A DNA stretch of 7,970 nt from Balneolales bacterium (GCA_007133995.1 SLLP01000256.1:1-7970), one strand, 5' to 3'; positions 1-6,532 are shown, counted from the first letter of the stretch. The notes: a model not told the origin generated them from the letters alone. A program made the numbers and translations.

Positions 1-1264
1 GTTCGGCGTCCCAGAGTAATTTCTCGCCGGTCTGCTGCGTCCGCTGGGTTATCCAGCGAGCGATATTTCCAAGGTGACAGACTGTAGCCGAGCGATGGCC
101 GATTTCCACATCGGCAACCGGTCGGCTTCGGTCCCTCATACAGTCAAGCCAGTTGCGATAATGATCTTTGCTGGTATGCAGTTGTACTTCCATATCCTCC
201 AGTGGCAAATCATGCCATTCCTCATTGCTGAGTTCCAGGGTTTCGCGGTCGACGCGAATCCTGCCTTTGTCGCCAATGAACAGAGCACCTCCTCGCGGAC
301 GAGTGTGTTCCGAAAACGCGACGTGGATATCACCAGAATATCTCATATGAATGACAGGGTCCGTGGCACCGAAAAATCTGCCGGTACGGTCAGGTCTTAC
401 GGCAATCCAGGGCCGGTAGGGTTTGCCTTCTGTCCAGATTTCGGTCGGTCCACTTTCGTCCATACCCAGGGCCCATTGGATCTGGTCGATATCATGTGTG
501 CCCCATCCCGTAATTTCTCCGCCGCAAAAATCCACAATAGAAAGCCAGCCGGGATATCCCCGATTATTTTTTAATTCAGGGTGGTATGGATGCACCGGTA
601 CCGGTCCGCACCACATATCCCAGTCCAGCCCCTCAGGTACCTTCTGACCCGGAAGGGCATTTTCCCAGGGGCCGTTGAAATTAACACCAACAACATTCGT
701 GACATTGCCGATGTATCCGTTCCGGATCAGCATGCAAGCCCGGTGGAATTTTGCCTCGGAGCGCTGCTGACTCCCGGTCTGAAACACCCTGTCGTATTTA
801 CGGGCAGCTTCCACCATCAGCCGGCCTTCGCGAACTGTCAGGGAGAGTGATTTCTCACAGTAGATATCCTTGCCGGCCTGGGCTGCATGGATGGAATGCA
901 ACGCATGCCAATGGTCCGTTGAGGCAATCACGACCCCGTCAATATCCTCACGATCCAACAGGTGCCGGTAATCCTGATACGCCTCGGCACCGAATTGATT
1001 TGCGACCTGGCGGCAACGGTTCATATCGGCATCGGCTACAGCAGCAATACGCACATCTTCGTACTGACTGAACTGGTTTTCCAGCATGCCCAGACCGCGG
1101 GCTCCCACACCAATGGCTCCAATCACAATGCGGTCACCGGGAGCCGTTCTTCCTTTTTTTGCAACAATTCCCGAGGGCAAAACCGAGGGAAACATGATAC
1201 CGGCTATACCAGCCGTTAAACCGGTTTTAATAAAATTGCGTCTGCTGCTGCTTTCTTTTTTCAT
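1..1264 (-). CDS. Tat-exported Gfo/Idh/MocA-family oxidoreductase, C-terminus cut by window edge
   Basis: An NAD(P)-dependent sugar or polyol oxidoreductase, predicted to act outside the cytoplasm. 421 codons are open from ATG 1262-1264 to the left edge; the final residues (LLWDAE) suggest only a few dozen are missing. Residues 5-13 (SSSRRNFIK) plus the following hydrophobic stretch form a twin-arginine signal, which supports this start. Then come a Rossmann glycine motif GAIGVGARG (49-57), an acidic D78/D80 after the second strand, CEKSLSL (136-142) where the family usually has EKP, GSQQRS (164-169), GWGTHDIDQ (253-261) with the likely catalytic His257, HYRNW (368-372) and GHRS (389-392). 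Tat export is typical of members that bind cofactor before export. It lies 149 bp downstream of the DUF6807 gene on the same strand and is probably co-transcribed. The gap holds only a 5-bp hairpin (1336-1349) and no convincing terminator. The ribosome-binding site is weak (AGGAACC, distant). The substrate is unknown; a keto-sugar-forming dehydrogenase is a reasonable guess. Confidence 0.93.
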   Translation of the reverse strand, partial: MKKESSSRRNFIKTGLTAGIAGIMFPSVLPSGIVAKKGRTAPGDRIVIGAIGVGARGLGMLENQFSQYEDVRIAAVADADMNRCRQVANQFGAEAYQDYRHLLDREDIDGVVIASTDHWHALHSIHAAQAGKDIYCEKSLSLTVREGRLMVEAARKYDRVFQTGSQQRSEAKFHRACMLIRNGYIGNVTNVVGVNFNGPWENALPGQKVPEGLDWDMWCGPVPVHPYHPELKNNRGYPGWLSIVDFCGGEITGWGTHDIDQIQWALGMDESGPTEIWTEGKPYRPWIAVRPDRTGRFFGATDPVIHMRYSGDIHVAFSEHTRPRGGALFIGDKGRIRVDRETLELSNEEWHDLPLEDMEVQLHTSKDHYRNWLDCMRDRSRPVADVEIGHRSATVCHLGNIARWITQRTQQTGEKLLWDAE

Positions 1265-1413
1265 TTTCTTTGGATTTTAGGTTCCTGTCGTATGTTGTCC
1301 TTCCATTTATATATTCGGTCATCCGGTTTGCTGCCCAAAGTCGTCTTTGCTGATCCGGGACTTCAGCCAACCCATACCTTGGGCATCTCGTATCAGCAAC
1401 AGCACGTGACAGA

Positions 1414-2739
1414 TCAATGCCGGACCGGCTCAAGGACAATTCGTGGTGGCTCGGCGTAGTTTTTCCAGAATCGCTCGGACTGGTCATCCCCCAGGATGCC
1501 ATCGTAAATAATCATGCGGTACTTGAATGCGTAGGTGTTCCCGGGTTCAATGATCAGGTCCCGGTCCTGAGCAGGATTGAAATTGATAAACACATTCTCT
1601 GTCCCGCTGCTGGCCCCAACCGGCCAAATTCGCAGCTGCTCCGGGAAATTGAAGTTGGACGGATGAGTCATCATCAAAATTCCGGAAGTGCCCGTTGCAT
1701 CACCGGTATGTTCTTTGGCAGATGAGGGTCCACGCACATCGATCCAGCGGGCACGAGTAGCATTGGCATTGCTTTTATCGTATCCCTCAGAGGTTAAAAT
1801 TTGCGTGTTACTATCGTCCCAGGCTTCGTTTGCACGCAAACTAAAACCCTGATATCGATACTCCTTGATAGTCAGCGGTTCTGACGTTGCTGCACTAATA
1901 ACGGAAGTGAAATCAACAATCCAGTAGGAATTCTCCGGATCCGCTTTCCAGACATCAACTATCCACTGCTCATTTAAAGCGGTTTGGGTTCCGGTTGGAC
2001 CCTTGATCAGAACATGATCATGTAACGCCTTGAATCCCCCCAGAATCTTTCCGTTTAGGCGCTCATAGGGCTGCCTGGCGATAACCGTACCCTGATTTTT
2101 TCGTAAATTCCAGAAATCGATCTCATTGCCATCAAATTCCGTATGAGTCCATGGATTCCAAATGCCGTAATGGTGATAATGGCCAGATGGCTGAATCCGT
2201 GTGAGCCTGGTACCTTCCGGTGTCCATAGCGGATGAATGAATCCACTGCGACGGAAAATCGGATCGACGCCTTCCGGGACATCTTTCAATGTATAGCGAT
2301 AATTCAGAACCGGCTTGTCCCCAATAATAACACGTAAGTCGTCACCGTCATCCTGGAGAAATACTTCCGGTGTTGCAGCCATAGGAGTATCCGACGGTTC
2401 GATGCGCTGAAGAGAGTACGTGCGGACTGTCTGCGCCGGCGTCTCACCTTCAAGTATCCATGCCAGACGATCCGGATTTCCAGGTTTAAGCTGGGCAGTT
2501 ACCGGCACAGAAACTCCATCTGTCGTTTCTATGAGTCGAAAGGCATCTTTCTGAATACCCGGGTTCAATCCCTCCAGCGAGACCGTCAGCGGGGTGTCGA
2601 AATAAGTATTTGACCCTGTATGAACAGAAATTTTCGCGAGGGTATGCGGAGCGGCTTGTACGACCATACCCGGGAGAATGAACAGTAGGATGAAAAACAG
2701 GCTGCGACATCCTGTGGCTATGCCATGTATTTTTTTCAT
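1414..2739 (-). CDS. Secreted DUF6807 ('methane oxygenase PmoA'-like) protein
   Basis: 441 residues. Residues 1-29 form a Sec signal peptide (KK charge, hydrophobic FFILLFILPGMVV, cleavage near VQA|AP), so the product is periplasmic or exported. An N-terminal beta-rich region (about 33-130) precedes the DUF6807 core: RSGFIHPLWTPEG (164-176), a His-rich HYHHYGIW (187-194), EIDFWNL (206-212), EYRYQGFSLRANEAW (293-307) and a C-terminal FKYRMIIYDG (405-414). The His cluster could bind metal or sugar, but that is inference. The name 'PmoA' attached to this family is misleading: nothing here resembles membrane methane monooxygenase. Members commonly sit beside Gfo/Idh/MocA oxidoreductases and glycan-use genes, as here, so a role in processing an oxidised sugar or glycoside is likely, but no activity can be assigned. 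It is the first gene of the minus-strand unit and diverges from the LacI gene; the operator at 2791-2810 lies 52 bp upstream of its ATG. No Shine-Dalgarno is visible before the ATG. Confidence 0.88.
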   Translation of the reverse strand: MKKIHGIATGCRSLFFILLFILPGMVVQAAPHTLAKISVHTGSNTYFDTPLTVSLEGLNPGIQKDAFRLIETTDGVSVPVTAQLKPGNPDRLAWILEGETPAQTVRTYSLQRIEPSDTPMAATPEVFLQDDGDDLRVIIGDKPVLNYRYTLKDVPEGVDPIFRRSGFIHPLWTPEGTRLTRIQPSGHYHHYGIWNPWTHTEFDGNEIDFWNLRKNQGTVIARQPYERLNGKILGGFKALHDHVLIKGPTGTQTALNEQWIVDVWKADPENSYWIVDFTSVISAATSEPLTIKEYRYQGFSLRANEAWDDSNTQILTSEGYDKSNANATRARWIDVRGPSSAKEHTGDATGTSGILMMTHPSNFNFPEQLRIWPVGASSGTENVFINFNPAQDRDLIIEPGNTYAFKYRMIIYDGILGDDQSERFWKNYAEPPRIVLEPVRH

Positions 2740-2770
2740 AAGTCAGTTATCTATAGGTCTATTTGCTGAA

Positions 2771-2798
2771 ATTCTAAAGAAGCCTACCGCTTGTGCAA
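2771..2798 (-). promoter_or_regulatory. Candidate promoter of the DUF6807-oxidoreductase unit
   Basis: Read on the minus strand, TTGCAC (2798-2793) is followed after 16 bases by TAGAAT (2776-2771), five of six matches to the -10 consensus. A start near 2764 would give a leader of about 25 bases. The -35 part lies inside the left half of the CG-centred operator, so a bound LacI protein would block it. The -35 match is poor (3 of 6), and Bacteroidota use a divergent consensus, so this is a candidate only. Confidence 0.35.
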
Positions 2799-2810
2799 TC
2801 GTTTGCGCAA
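2791..2810. promoter_or_regulatory. LacI-family operator (20-bp CG-centred inverted repeat)
   Basis: TTGTGCAATCGTTTGCGCAA is an inverted repeat with 16 of 20 symmetric positions and the dyad axis between C2800 and G2801. Its core 2794-2807 fits TGnAAnCGnTTnCA at 9 of 10 fixed positions and also resembles PurR boxes (GCAAACGTTTGC). LacI-family repressors insert a hinge-helix leucine at a central CpG; the adjacent repressor has the canonical hinge ASALRKGKS with Leu57. Short flanking arms TACCG (2785-2789) and CGGTA (2813-2817) extend the symmetry with a one-base offset. The site lies between divergent genes and overlaps both predicted -35 regions, as expected for a repressor that controls its own gene and the adjoining operon. 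A partial repeat TGTGCAA recurs at 2841-2847. Confidence 0.75.
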
Positions 2811-2831
2811 TACGGTAAAATTATATATGTT
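2803..2831 (+). promoter_or_regulatory. Candidate promoter of the lacI-family gene
   Basis: TTGCGC (2803-2808), a 17-base spacer and TATGTT (2826-2831) make a plausible sigma-70-like promoter. Its -35 lies inside the right half of the operator, which suggests negative autoregulation. A Bacteroidota-type TAnnTTTG element is only approximated by TATATATG at 2822-2829. Confidence 0.35.
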
Positions 2832-2854
2832 AGAACAAAGTGTGCAACACATGC

Positions 2855-2870
2855 TAAAAAATATTTTTTA
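2855..2870. repeat. Perfect 16-bp A/T palindrome before lacI
   Basis: TAAAAAATATTTTTTA is a perfect dyad 11 bases before the repressor ATG, in the position where a ribosome-binding site would be. It may be a bendable A-tract/T-tract, a weak leader hairpin, or only A/T-rich composition. No Shine-Dalgarno is present between it and the start codon. Confidence 0.5.
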
Positions 2871-2881
2871 TAATCTCAACT

Positions 2882-3934
2882 ATGAAAAAAAAAATAACCA
2901 TTTCGGATATTGCCAGAGAGCTGAATACGACGGCATCAACAGTATCACGTGCATTGAGTGATGACTCCAGAATCAGTAAAGCGAAAAAAAAGCTGGTCTG
3001 GAAAAAGGTCAGTGAGTTACAATACCAGCCCAACAGTATTGCATCGGCTCTCAGAAAAGGAAAGAGTAATGTCATAGGTGTCATTGTACCTACTTCGGAT
3101 CGCCAGTTTTTTGCTTCATTTATACGTGGTATTGAGGAAATTGTCAGGGAAGAAGGCTATCGACTGATTATTTGCCAATCGGATGAGCAATATGATAAAG
3201 AGTGTACCAGCATTGACTCGTTGTTGAATATTCGAGTCGATGGAATTATTGCATCCGTCGCAAAAAACACCGTTGATTTCAGCCATTTTAAAAAGATTGA
3301 ATCACAGGGTGTCCCGCTGGTGCTTTTCGACAGGGTAATAGAAACGATGAATGTAAACCTGGTTTATTCAGATGACTATTATGGAGCATACCGTGCGGTA
3401 TCTCATTTGATTGAACAGGGCTGCCGGCGCATTGCACATTTTGCAGGAAAACAGCATATCCATATTTATCAAAACCGCCTGAAGGGTTACCTGCAAGCGA
3501 TTCGTGATCATCATCTTCCCGTTGATGATGAGCTCATCATAGAAACGGATCTAATCCACGATACCTACAGTATTCTTGAAATTGGAAAAGTCCTGGCCAA
3601 AAAGCTTTCTGAAATGCCCGAGCGACCTGATGCCATTTTCTCTTCAAGTGATTTTGCAGCCATGGGCGCACTTCAGTTTTTCAAGGAAAATAACATTGCT
3701 GTTCCCGATGAAATGGCCCTTGTGGGTTACAGCAATGATTTTTCCTCCTCGGTAATCGAACCCTCTCTTACAACGCTTGATCAGCACACCTCACATATGG
3801 GTAACGAAGCTGCCCGGCACTTTTTGTATCAGATAATAACCAAGCCTGAATATTTTAAACCCCGAAAAACGCTGCTGAAACCGGAGTTGGTCATTCGAAA
3901 TTCATCGCTTCGTAGAAACGTGATACCGACATAA
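2882..3934 (+). CDS. LacI/GalR-family transcriptional repressor
   Basis: 350 residues, the usual family length. An N-terminal helix-turn-helix spans about residues 6-27 (ITISDIARELNTTASTVSRALS), followed by the hinge region YQPNSIASALRKGKSN (48-63) and a periplasmic-binding-protein-like effector domain: VIGVIVP (64-70), LFDR (148-151), GCRRIAHFAG (180-189), DAIFSSSDFAAMGAL (250-264), VPDEMALVGYSND (274-286) and PSLTTLDQ (294-301). These are hallmark positions for sugar-sensing LacI proteins. The ATG is the only sensible start, since the helix-turn-helix begins immediately after it. The gene diverges from the DUF6807 gene, with a CG-centred operator between them, so it probably represses the DUF6807-oxidoreductase unit and itself until a sugar effector binds. 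The effector cannot be read from sequence. It is visibly more A/T-rich than the genes to its right. Confidence 0.96.
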   Translation: MKKKITISDIARELNTTASTVSRALSDDSRISKAKKKLVWKKVSELQYQPNSIASALRKGKSNVIGVIVPTSDRQFFASFIRGIEEIVREEGYRLIICQSDEQYDKECTSIDSLLNIRVDGIIASVAKNTVDFSHFKKIESQGVPLVLFDRVIETMNVNLVYSDDYYGAYRAVSHLIEQGCRRIAHFAGKQHIHIYQNRLKGYLQAIRDHHLPVDDELIIETDLIHDTYSILEIGKVLAKKLSEMPERPDAIFSSSDFAAMGALQFFKENNIAVPDEMALVGYSNDFSSSVIEPSLTTLDQHTSHMGNEAARHFLYQIITKPEYFKPRKTLLKPELVIRNSSLRRNVIPT

Positions 3935-3978
3935 AAAGCTGCTTAAACTGACAACCTCCCGATGGCAGGATGTCCGAC

Positions 3979-4001
3979 TGGTGCGATTCGCGCCGAATTT
4001 T
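3979..4001 (+). terminator. Candidate intrinsic terminator of the lacI-family gene
   Basis: GGTGCG (3980-3985) pairs with CGCGCC (3989-3994) around an ATT loop, with one G-T wobble in the stem and another at 3979/3995, and is followed by GAATTTT (T run 3998-4001). It lies 45 bases after the repressor stop codon. The T tract is short and set off by three bases, so efficiency is uncertain. Confidence 0.4.
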
Positions 4002-4087
4002 GTCAGACCTGTTGATCAGGAAGCCGGCATCATCGTAAATCCGAAAGAGCCCTTGAAAACCTTTACTGAAATGCATCAAAGTTCCAG

Positions 4088-4183
4088 CTTGTCCGGTGCC
4101 TGTTTCGGACAGAATACCACTCCCGCATATGGTGAAAATACGGTTATAATAGTTGTTGACAGGCTTCATTCCTGTCCGAACAG
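4088..4183 (+). other. Structured leader candidate upstream of brnQ (competing inverted repeats)
   Basis: CTGTTTCGGACAGAAT (4100-4115) and ATTCCTGTCCGAACAG (4168-4183) pair over 15 bases with one bulge on each side, closing a loop of about 52 bases. Each arm also has a local partner. TGTCCG at 4090-4095 pairs with CGGACA at 4106-4111 (plus a wobble), and GACAGG at 4158-4163 pairs with CCTGTC at 4171-4176. The long-range stem and the two local hairpins are mutually exclusive, as in attenuators. There is no U-tract or aptamer core that I recognise, so this may be a repeat remnant rather than an RNA regulator. It contains TATAAT (4145-4150) and TTGACA (4156-4161), but in the wrong order for one promoter. 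Confidence 0.3.
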
Positions 4184-4292
4184 ATAGCAGCGGGTATGAC
4201 CACCATCAACACAAATAATTGAATATTTGTCCGGGAAATTCATTTACTTCCTTTCAGTACTATTTAAAAAATGCCGGTAATCATTTGGCTTG

Positions 4293-5594
4293 ATGCAACA
4301 GACCAACAAGGATGTTCTGATTGTGGGAGTGGCGCTTTTCGCCATGTTTTTCGGGGCCGGGAATCTTATTTTCCCCCCTTACATGGGTTTGCTGGCCGGT
4401 GTCGATTGGAAATGGGCTCTGCTGGGATTTCTCATCACGGGAATCGGAATGCCGCTCCTTGGCATCATGGCTGCCGCCAAAGCCGGCGGGACCATCGAAC
4501 ATCTGGGCCGCAGGATCAGTCCCTGGTTCGGGCTCACCCTGAGCATCGTGGTCATTCTGGCGATCGGCCCCCTTCTGGCCATCCCACGCACTTGTGCCAC
4601 AGCTTTCGAACTCGGCGTGCGTCCCTCCTGGCCAGACTTCCCGGCGGCAATATTCTCTATCATTTTTTTCGGGATCACACTCTGGTTCTCACTGAACCGA
4701 TCGGCCGTAGTGGATAAAATCGGCAAATTCCTCACCCCTATCCTGGTTATTACCCTTGCCTGGATTATTCTGAAAGGCATCTTCACACCACTGGGCTCTA
4801 TTATGGAAATGGATCTGCCGGGCGCAACCGGACGCGGTTTCAGGGAAGGATACCAGACCATGGACGCCCTTGCCTCTCTTGTTTTCGCACAAATTGTCAT
4901 CGGTGCTCTGGTAATCAAGGGATATACCAATGTGAACGAACAGGTCAAAATGACCACGAAGGCGGGTGGCATTGCAGCTCTCGGACTTGGTCTTGTCTAC
5001 GGCGGACTGATGTACCTTGGCGCAACCGCCAGCTCCATCCATCCACCAACCGTTGAACGAACGGATCTTCTTATCGCAATTGCCTATGGTCTGATGGGTG
5101 ATACGGGCAGAATCTCCCTCGGACTGGCAGTCAGCCTGGCCTGCCTTACCACCGCCATCGGACTTACCGCCACCGTGGCAGATTATTTCAGCGGCCTTTC
5201 CAAAGGCCGGGTCGATTACAAACTAATTGCCGTCATTACGGTCGTGTTCAGTGGCATATTTGCGACTGTGGGTGTCACCACCATCGTTAACATTGCCTTT
5301 CCCCTGCTTGTTCTGGTTTACCCCGTTGCCATCGCACTCATAGTTCTTACCCTCGCCGGGGGTGCATTGGCTCAAAGAACCGTATATATTGGTGCGGTGA
5401 CAGGCGCCCTTGTCACAAGTATTCCCGAGGCGCTTGAGATCATTGGGATCCCCCTTGATTACCTGTATCTTGCCGTCGACACAATCCCCTTTGCAAGTGC
5501 AGGCTTTGCATGGGTTATTCCCACCATGGCAGGGGCCTTGATCGGACTCATATTGGCCGGCTCACGTAATAAAAGCAATACCAAAAAAAGTTAG
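4293..5594 (+). CDS. brnQ: BrnQ-family branched-chain amino-acid:cation symporter
   Basis: 433 residues, typical for the LIVCS family of inner-membrane carriers that import leucine, isoleucine and valine with Na+ or H+. Diagnostic segments: FFGAGNLIFPP (19-29), IGPLLAIPRT (91-100), GYQTMDALASLVFA (186-199) and ACLTTAIGLT (283-292). About a dozen hydrophobic segments run through the protein, starting at about 8-35, 42-60, 80-97, 117-135 and 148-163, and it ends with a short basic tail (RNKSNTKKS). I prefer ATG 4293; an adjacent in-frame TTG at 4290 would add one residue, and an in-frame stop at 4278 excludes longer forms. No Shine-Dalgarno is visible. The stop is six bases before the ATP-grasp gene, so the two are surely co-transcribed. 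Ion specificity and exact amino-acid range cannot be read from sequence. Confidence 0.95.
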   Translation: MQQTNKDVLIVGVALFAMFFGAGNLIFPPYMGLLAGVDWKWALLGFLITGIGMPLLGIMAAAKAGGTIEHLGRRISPWFGLTLSIVVILAIGPLLAIPRTCATAFELGVRPSWPDFPAAIFSIIFFGITLWFSLNRSAVVDKIGKFLTPILVITLAWIILKGIFTPLGSIMEMDLPGATGRGFREGYQTMDALASLVFAQIVIGALVIKGYTNVNEQVKMTTKAGGIAALGLGLVYGGLMYLGATASSIHPPTVERTDLLIAIAYGLMGDTGRISLGLAVSLACLTTAIGLTATVADYFSGLSKGRVDYKLIAVITVVFSGIFATVGVTTIVNIAFPLLVLVYPVAIALIVLTLAGGALAQRTVYIGAVTGALVTSIPEALEIIGIPLDYLYLAVDTIPFASAGFAWVIPTMAGALIGLILAGSRNKSNTKKS

Positions 5595-5600
5595 ATTTTC

Positions 5601-6509
5601 ATGTCACATATTTACGCCGATGTGGCACTGCTTACCGACCACAGATACACTGCATCAACCGCTGCAAGGGAAGACTGGTACCTCGGCAACATTCTTCACG
5701 ATGACGAACTCTTGCAAGAAGCGCTGAAAAAGCTCGGTTTGATATCGGTCCGCATTGACTGGGCTTCCAATAACATCGACTGGTCGGCGTTTCGCTGTGC
5801 TGTGTTTCGCACGACCTGGGATTACTATGACCGGATCTCCGAATTTACCACCTGGCTGAAGCGTGTCGAAAAGCAAACACTCCTGTGCAACGACGCATCC
5901 ATCATCTGGTGGAATCTGGACAAGCACTATCTCTCCGATATTGAGTCCAAAGGCATCCCCGTGGTGCCATCGCGGTTTATTGAATCCGGTGAAACGGCAA
6001 ATTTGTCCCGCCTGCTCGATGAAACCGGATGGAAGGAGGCGATCATCAAGCCATGCATATCCGGCTCCGCCCGGCATACCTATCGCGTCAATTCGGAAAA
6101 CGCCGCTGCAATCCAGAATATCGTACAGCCGCTACTCTCTGTGGAATCCTTTATGCTCCAGCCGTTTATGTCTGATATACGGAGTTCGGGTGAGTACACG
6201 CTGATGATCATTGACGGCCACTTTACCCATGCCGTTCGTAAAACACCTAAAGCAGGTGATTTTCGTGTTCAGGATGATCACGGAGGTGCGGTACACCCCT
6301 GCAATCCAACAGAGGAGCAAATCGCACTGGCGGAGCGCACCATGGCAGCTTGCGATCCGGCACCGGTGTATGGCCGGGTGGATATGGTCCGGGACAACAG
6401 CGGAGAGTGGGCAGTGATGGAGTTGGAATTGATCGAACCCGAACTTTGGCTGCGTGAACAACCGGCTGCCGCTGAAATTATGGCCCGCGCAATATCCAAA
6501 ATCATTTAG
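5601..6509 (+). CDS. ATP-grasp protein, DcsG/RimK-like
   Basis: 302 residues, cytoplasmic, related to the family that includes the cycloserine-pathway protein DcsG and prokaryotic glutathione-synthetase-like ATP-grasp enzymes. These form an amide or similar bond by way of an acyl-phosphate. An N-terminal pre-ATP-grasp domain carries FRTTWDYYDRISEFTTWL (69-86). WNLDKHYL (104-111) leads into the central domain; IIKPCISGSA (148-157) provides the ATP-contacting Lys150; LQPF (186-189), GEYT (197-200), KTPKAGDFRVQDDHGG (214-229), GRVDMV (258-263) and ELELIEPELW (274-283) follow, with Glu274 and Glu276 as likely metal ligands. All expected catalytic blocks are present, so it should be active. It begins six bases after brnQ ends, which hints at an amino-acid substrate, but that is guilt by association. 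The ATG at 5601 is preceded only by an A-rich stretch. Confidence 0.9.
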   Translation: MSHIYADVALLTDHRYTASTAAREDWYLGNILHDDELLQEALKKLGLISVRIDWASNNIDWSAFRCAVFRTTWDYYDRISEFTTWLKRVEKQTLLCNDASIIWWNLDKHYLSDIESKGIPVVPSRFIESGETANLSRLLDETGWKEAIIKPCISGSARHTYRVNSENAAAIQNIVQPLLSVESFMLQPFMSDIRSSGEYTLMIIDGHFTHAVRKTPKAGDFRVQDDHGGAVHPCNPTEEQIALAERTMAACDPAPVYGRVDMVRDNSGEWAVMELELIEPELWLREQPAAAEIMARAISKII

Positions 6510-6532
6510 CTTCGATTCGCGGCATTCGGAGC
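6509..6532. terminator. Weak hairpin between convergent operons
   Basis: GCTTCGA (6509-6515) pairs with TCGGAGC (6526-6532) over seven pairs, one of them G-T, with a 10-base loop. It sits just past the ATP-grasp stop in the 66-bp space between convergent genes, so it could end transcription from either side. There is no T tract on the plus side and only TTTT within coding sequence on the minus side, so the call is tentative. Confidence 0.25.

Larger units (their letters stand above)
3935..4289. other. 355-bp intergenic stretch between the repressor gene and brnQ
   Basis: No convincing protein gene is present. Open frames on both strands here (about 68 codons plus, 92 codons minus running back into the repressor gene) lack a recognisable motif and overlap each other. 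What can be seen: a GC-rich hairpin with T run at 3979-4001; a recurring TGTCCG word (3971, 4090, 4173, 4229, and inverted at 4106); a long imperfect inverted repeat at 4100-4115/4168-4183; and an A/T-rich end (4211-4270) that probably contains the brnQ promoter, although no consensus match is clear. A 25-codon minus-strand ORF (4166-4243) has an AAGGAAG ribosome-binding site three bases before its ATG. Confidence 0.6.

Noticed and set aside
74..574. 166-codon plus-strand frame at the left end
   Set aside because: It is antisense to the Gfo/Idh oxidoreductase, which is continuous and motif-complete on the minus strand.
1336..1349. CAAAG-TCGT-CTTTG hairpin between DUF6807 and the oxidoreductase
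   Set aside because: Five pairs with no T tract on either strand; too weak to call a terminator or an RNA processing site.
1227..1502. 91-codon minus-strand frame spanning the DUF6807-oxidoreductase gap
   Set aside because: It overlaps both flanking genes in another frame and has no motif; the 149-bp gap is more simply untranslated.
1414..2739. Reading the DUF6807 protein as a methane monooxygenase subunit because of the 'PmoA' label
   Set aside because: It is a soluble secreted beta-rich protein with a signal peptide and lacks the multiple membrane helices of real PmoA.
3891..4169. 92-codon minus-strand open frame overlapping the 3' end of the repressor gene
   Set aside because: No recognisable motif, no ribosome-binding site at its ATG, and it overlaps a firm gene on the opposite strand. 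Its possible link to the 25-codon ORF by frameshift is noted only as a finding.
3981..4187. 68-codon plus-strand open frame after the repressor gene
   Set aside because: Sequence shows no family resemblance, and its start lies inside the candidate terminator stem; likely chance.
4271..4717. 148-codon plus-strand frame starting at ATG 4271
   Set aside because: It runs out of frame through brnQ, whose hydrophobic segments and motifs are unmistakable; His/Arg/Pro-rich shadow composition.
4379..5042. Long minus-strand frames opposite brnQ
   Set aside because: Antisense shadows of a firm membrane-protein gene, with no ribosome-binding site and no motif.
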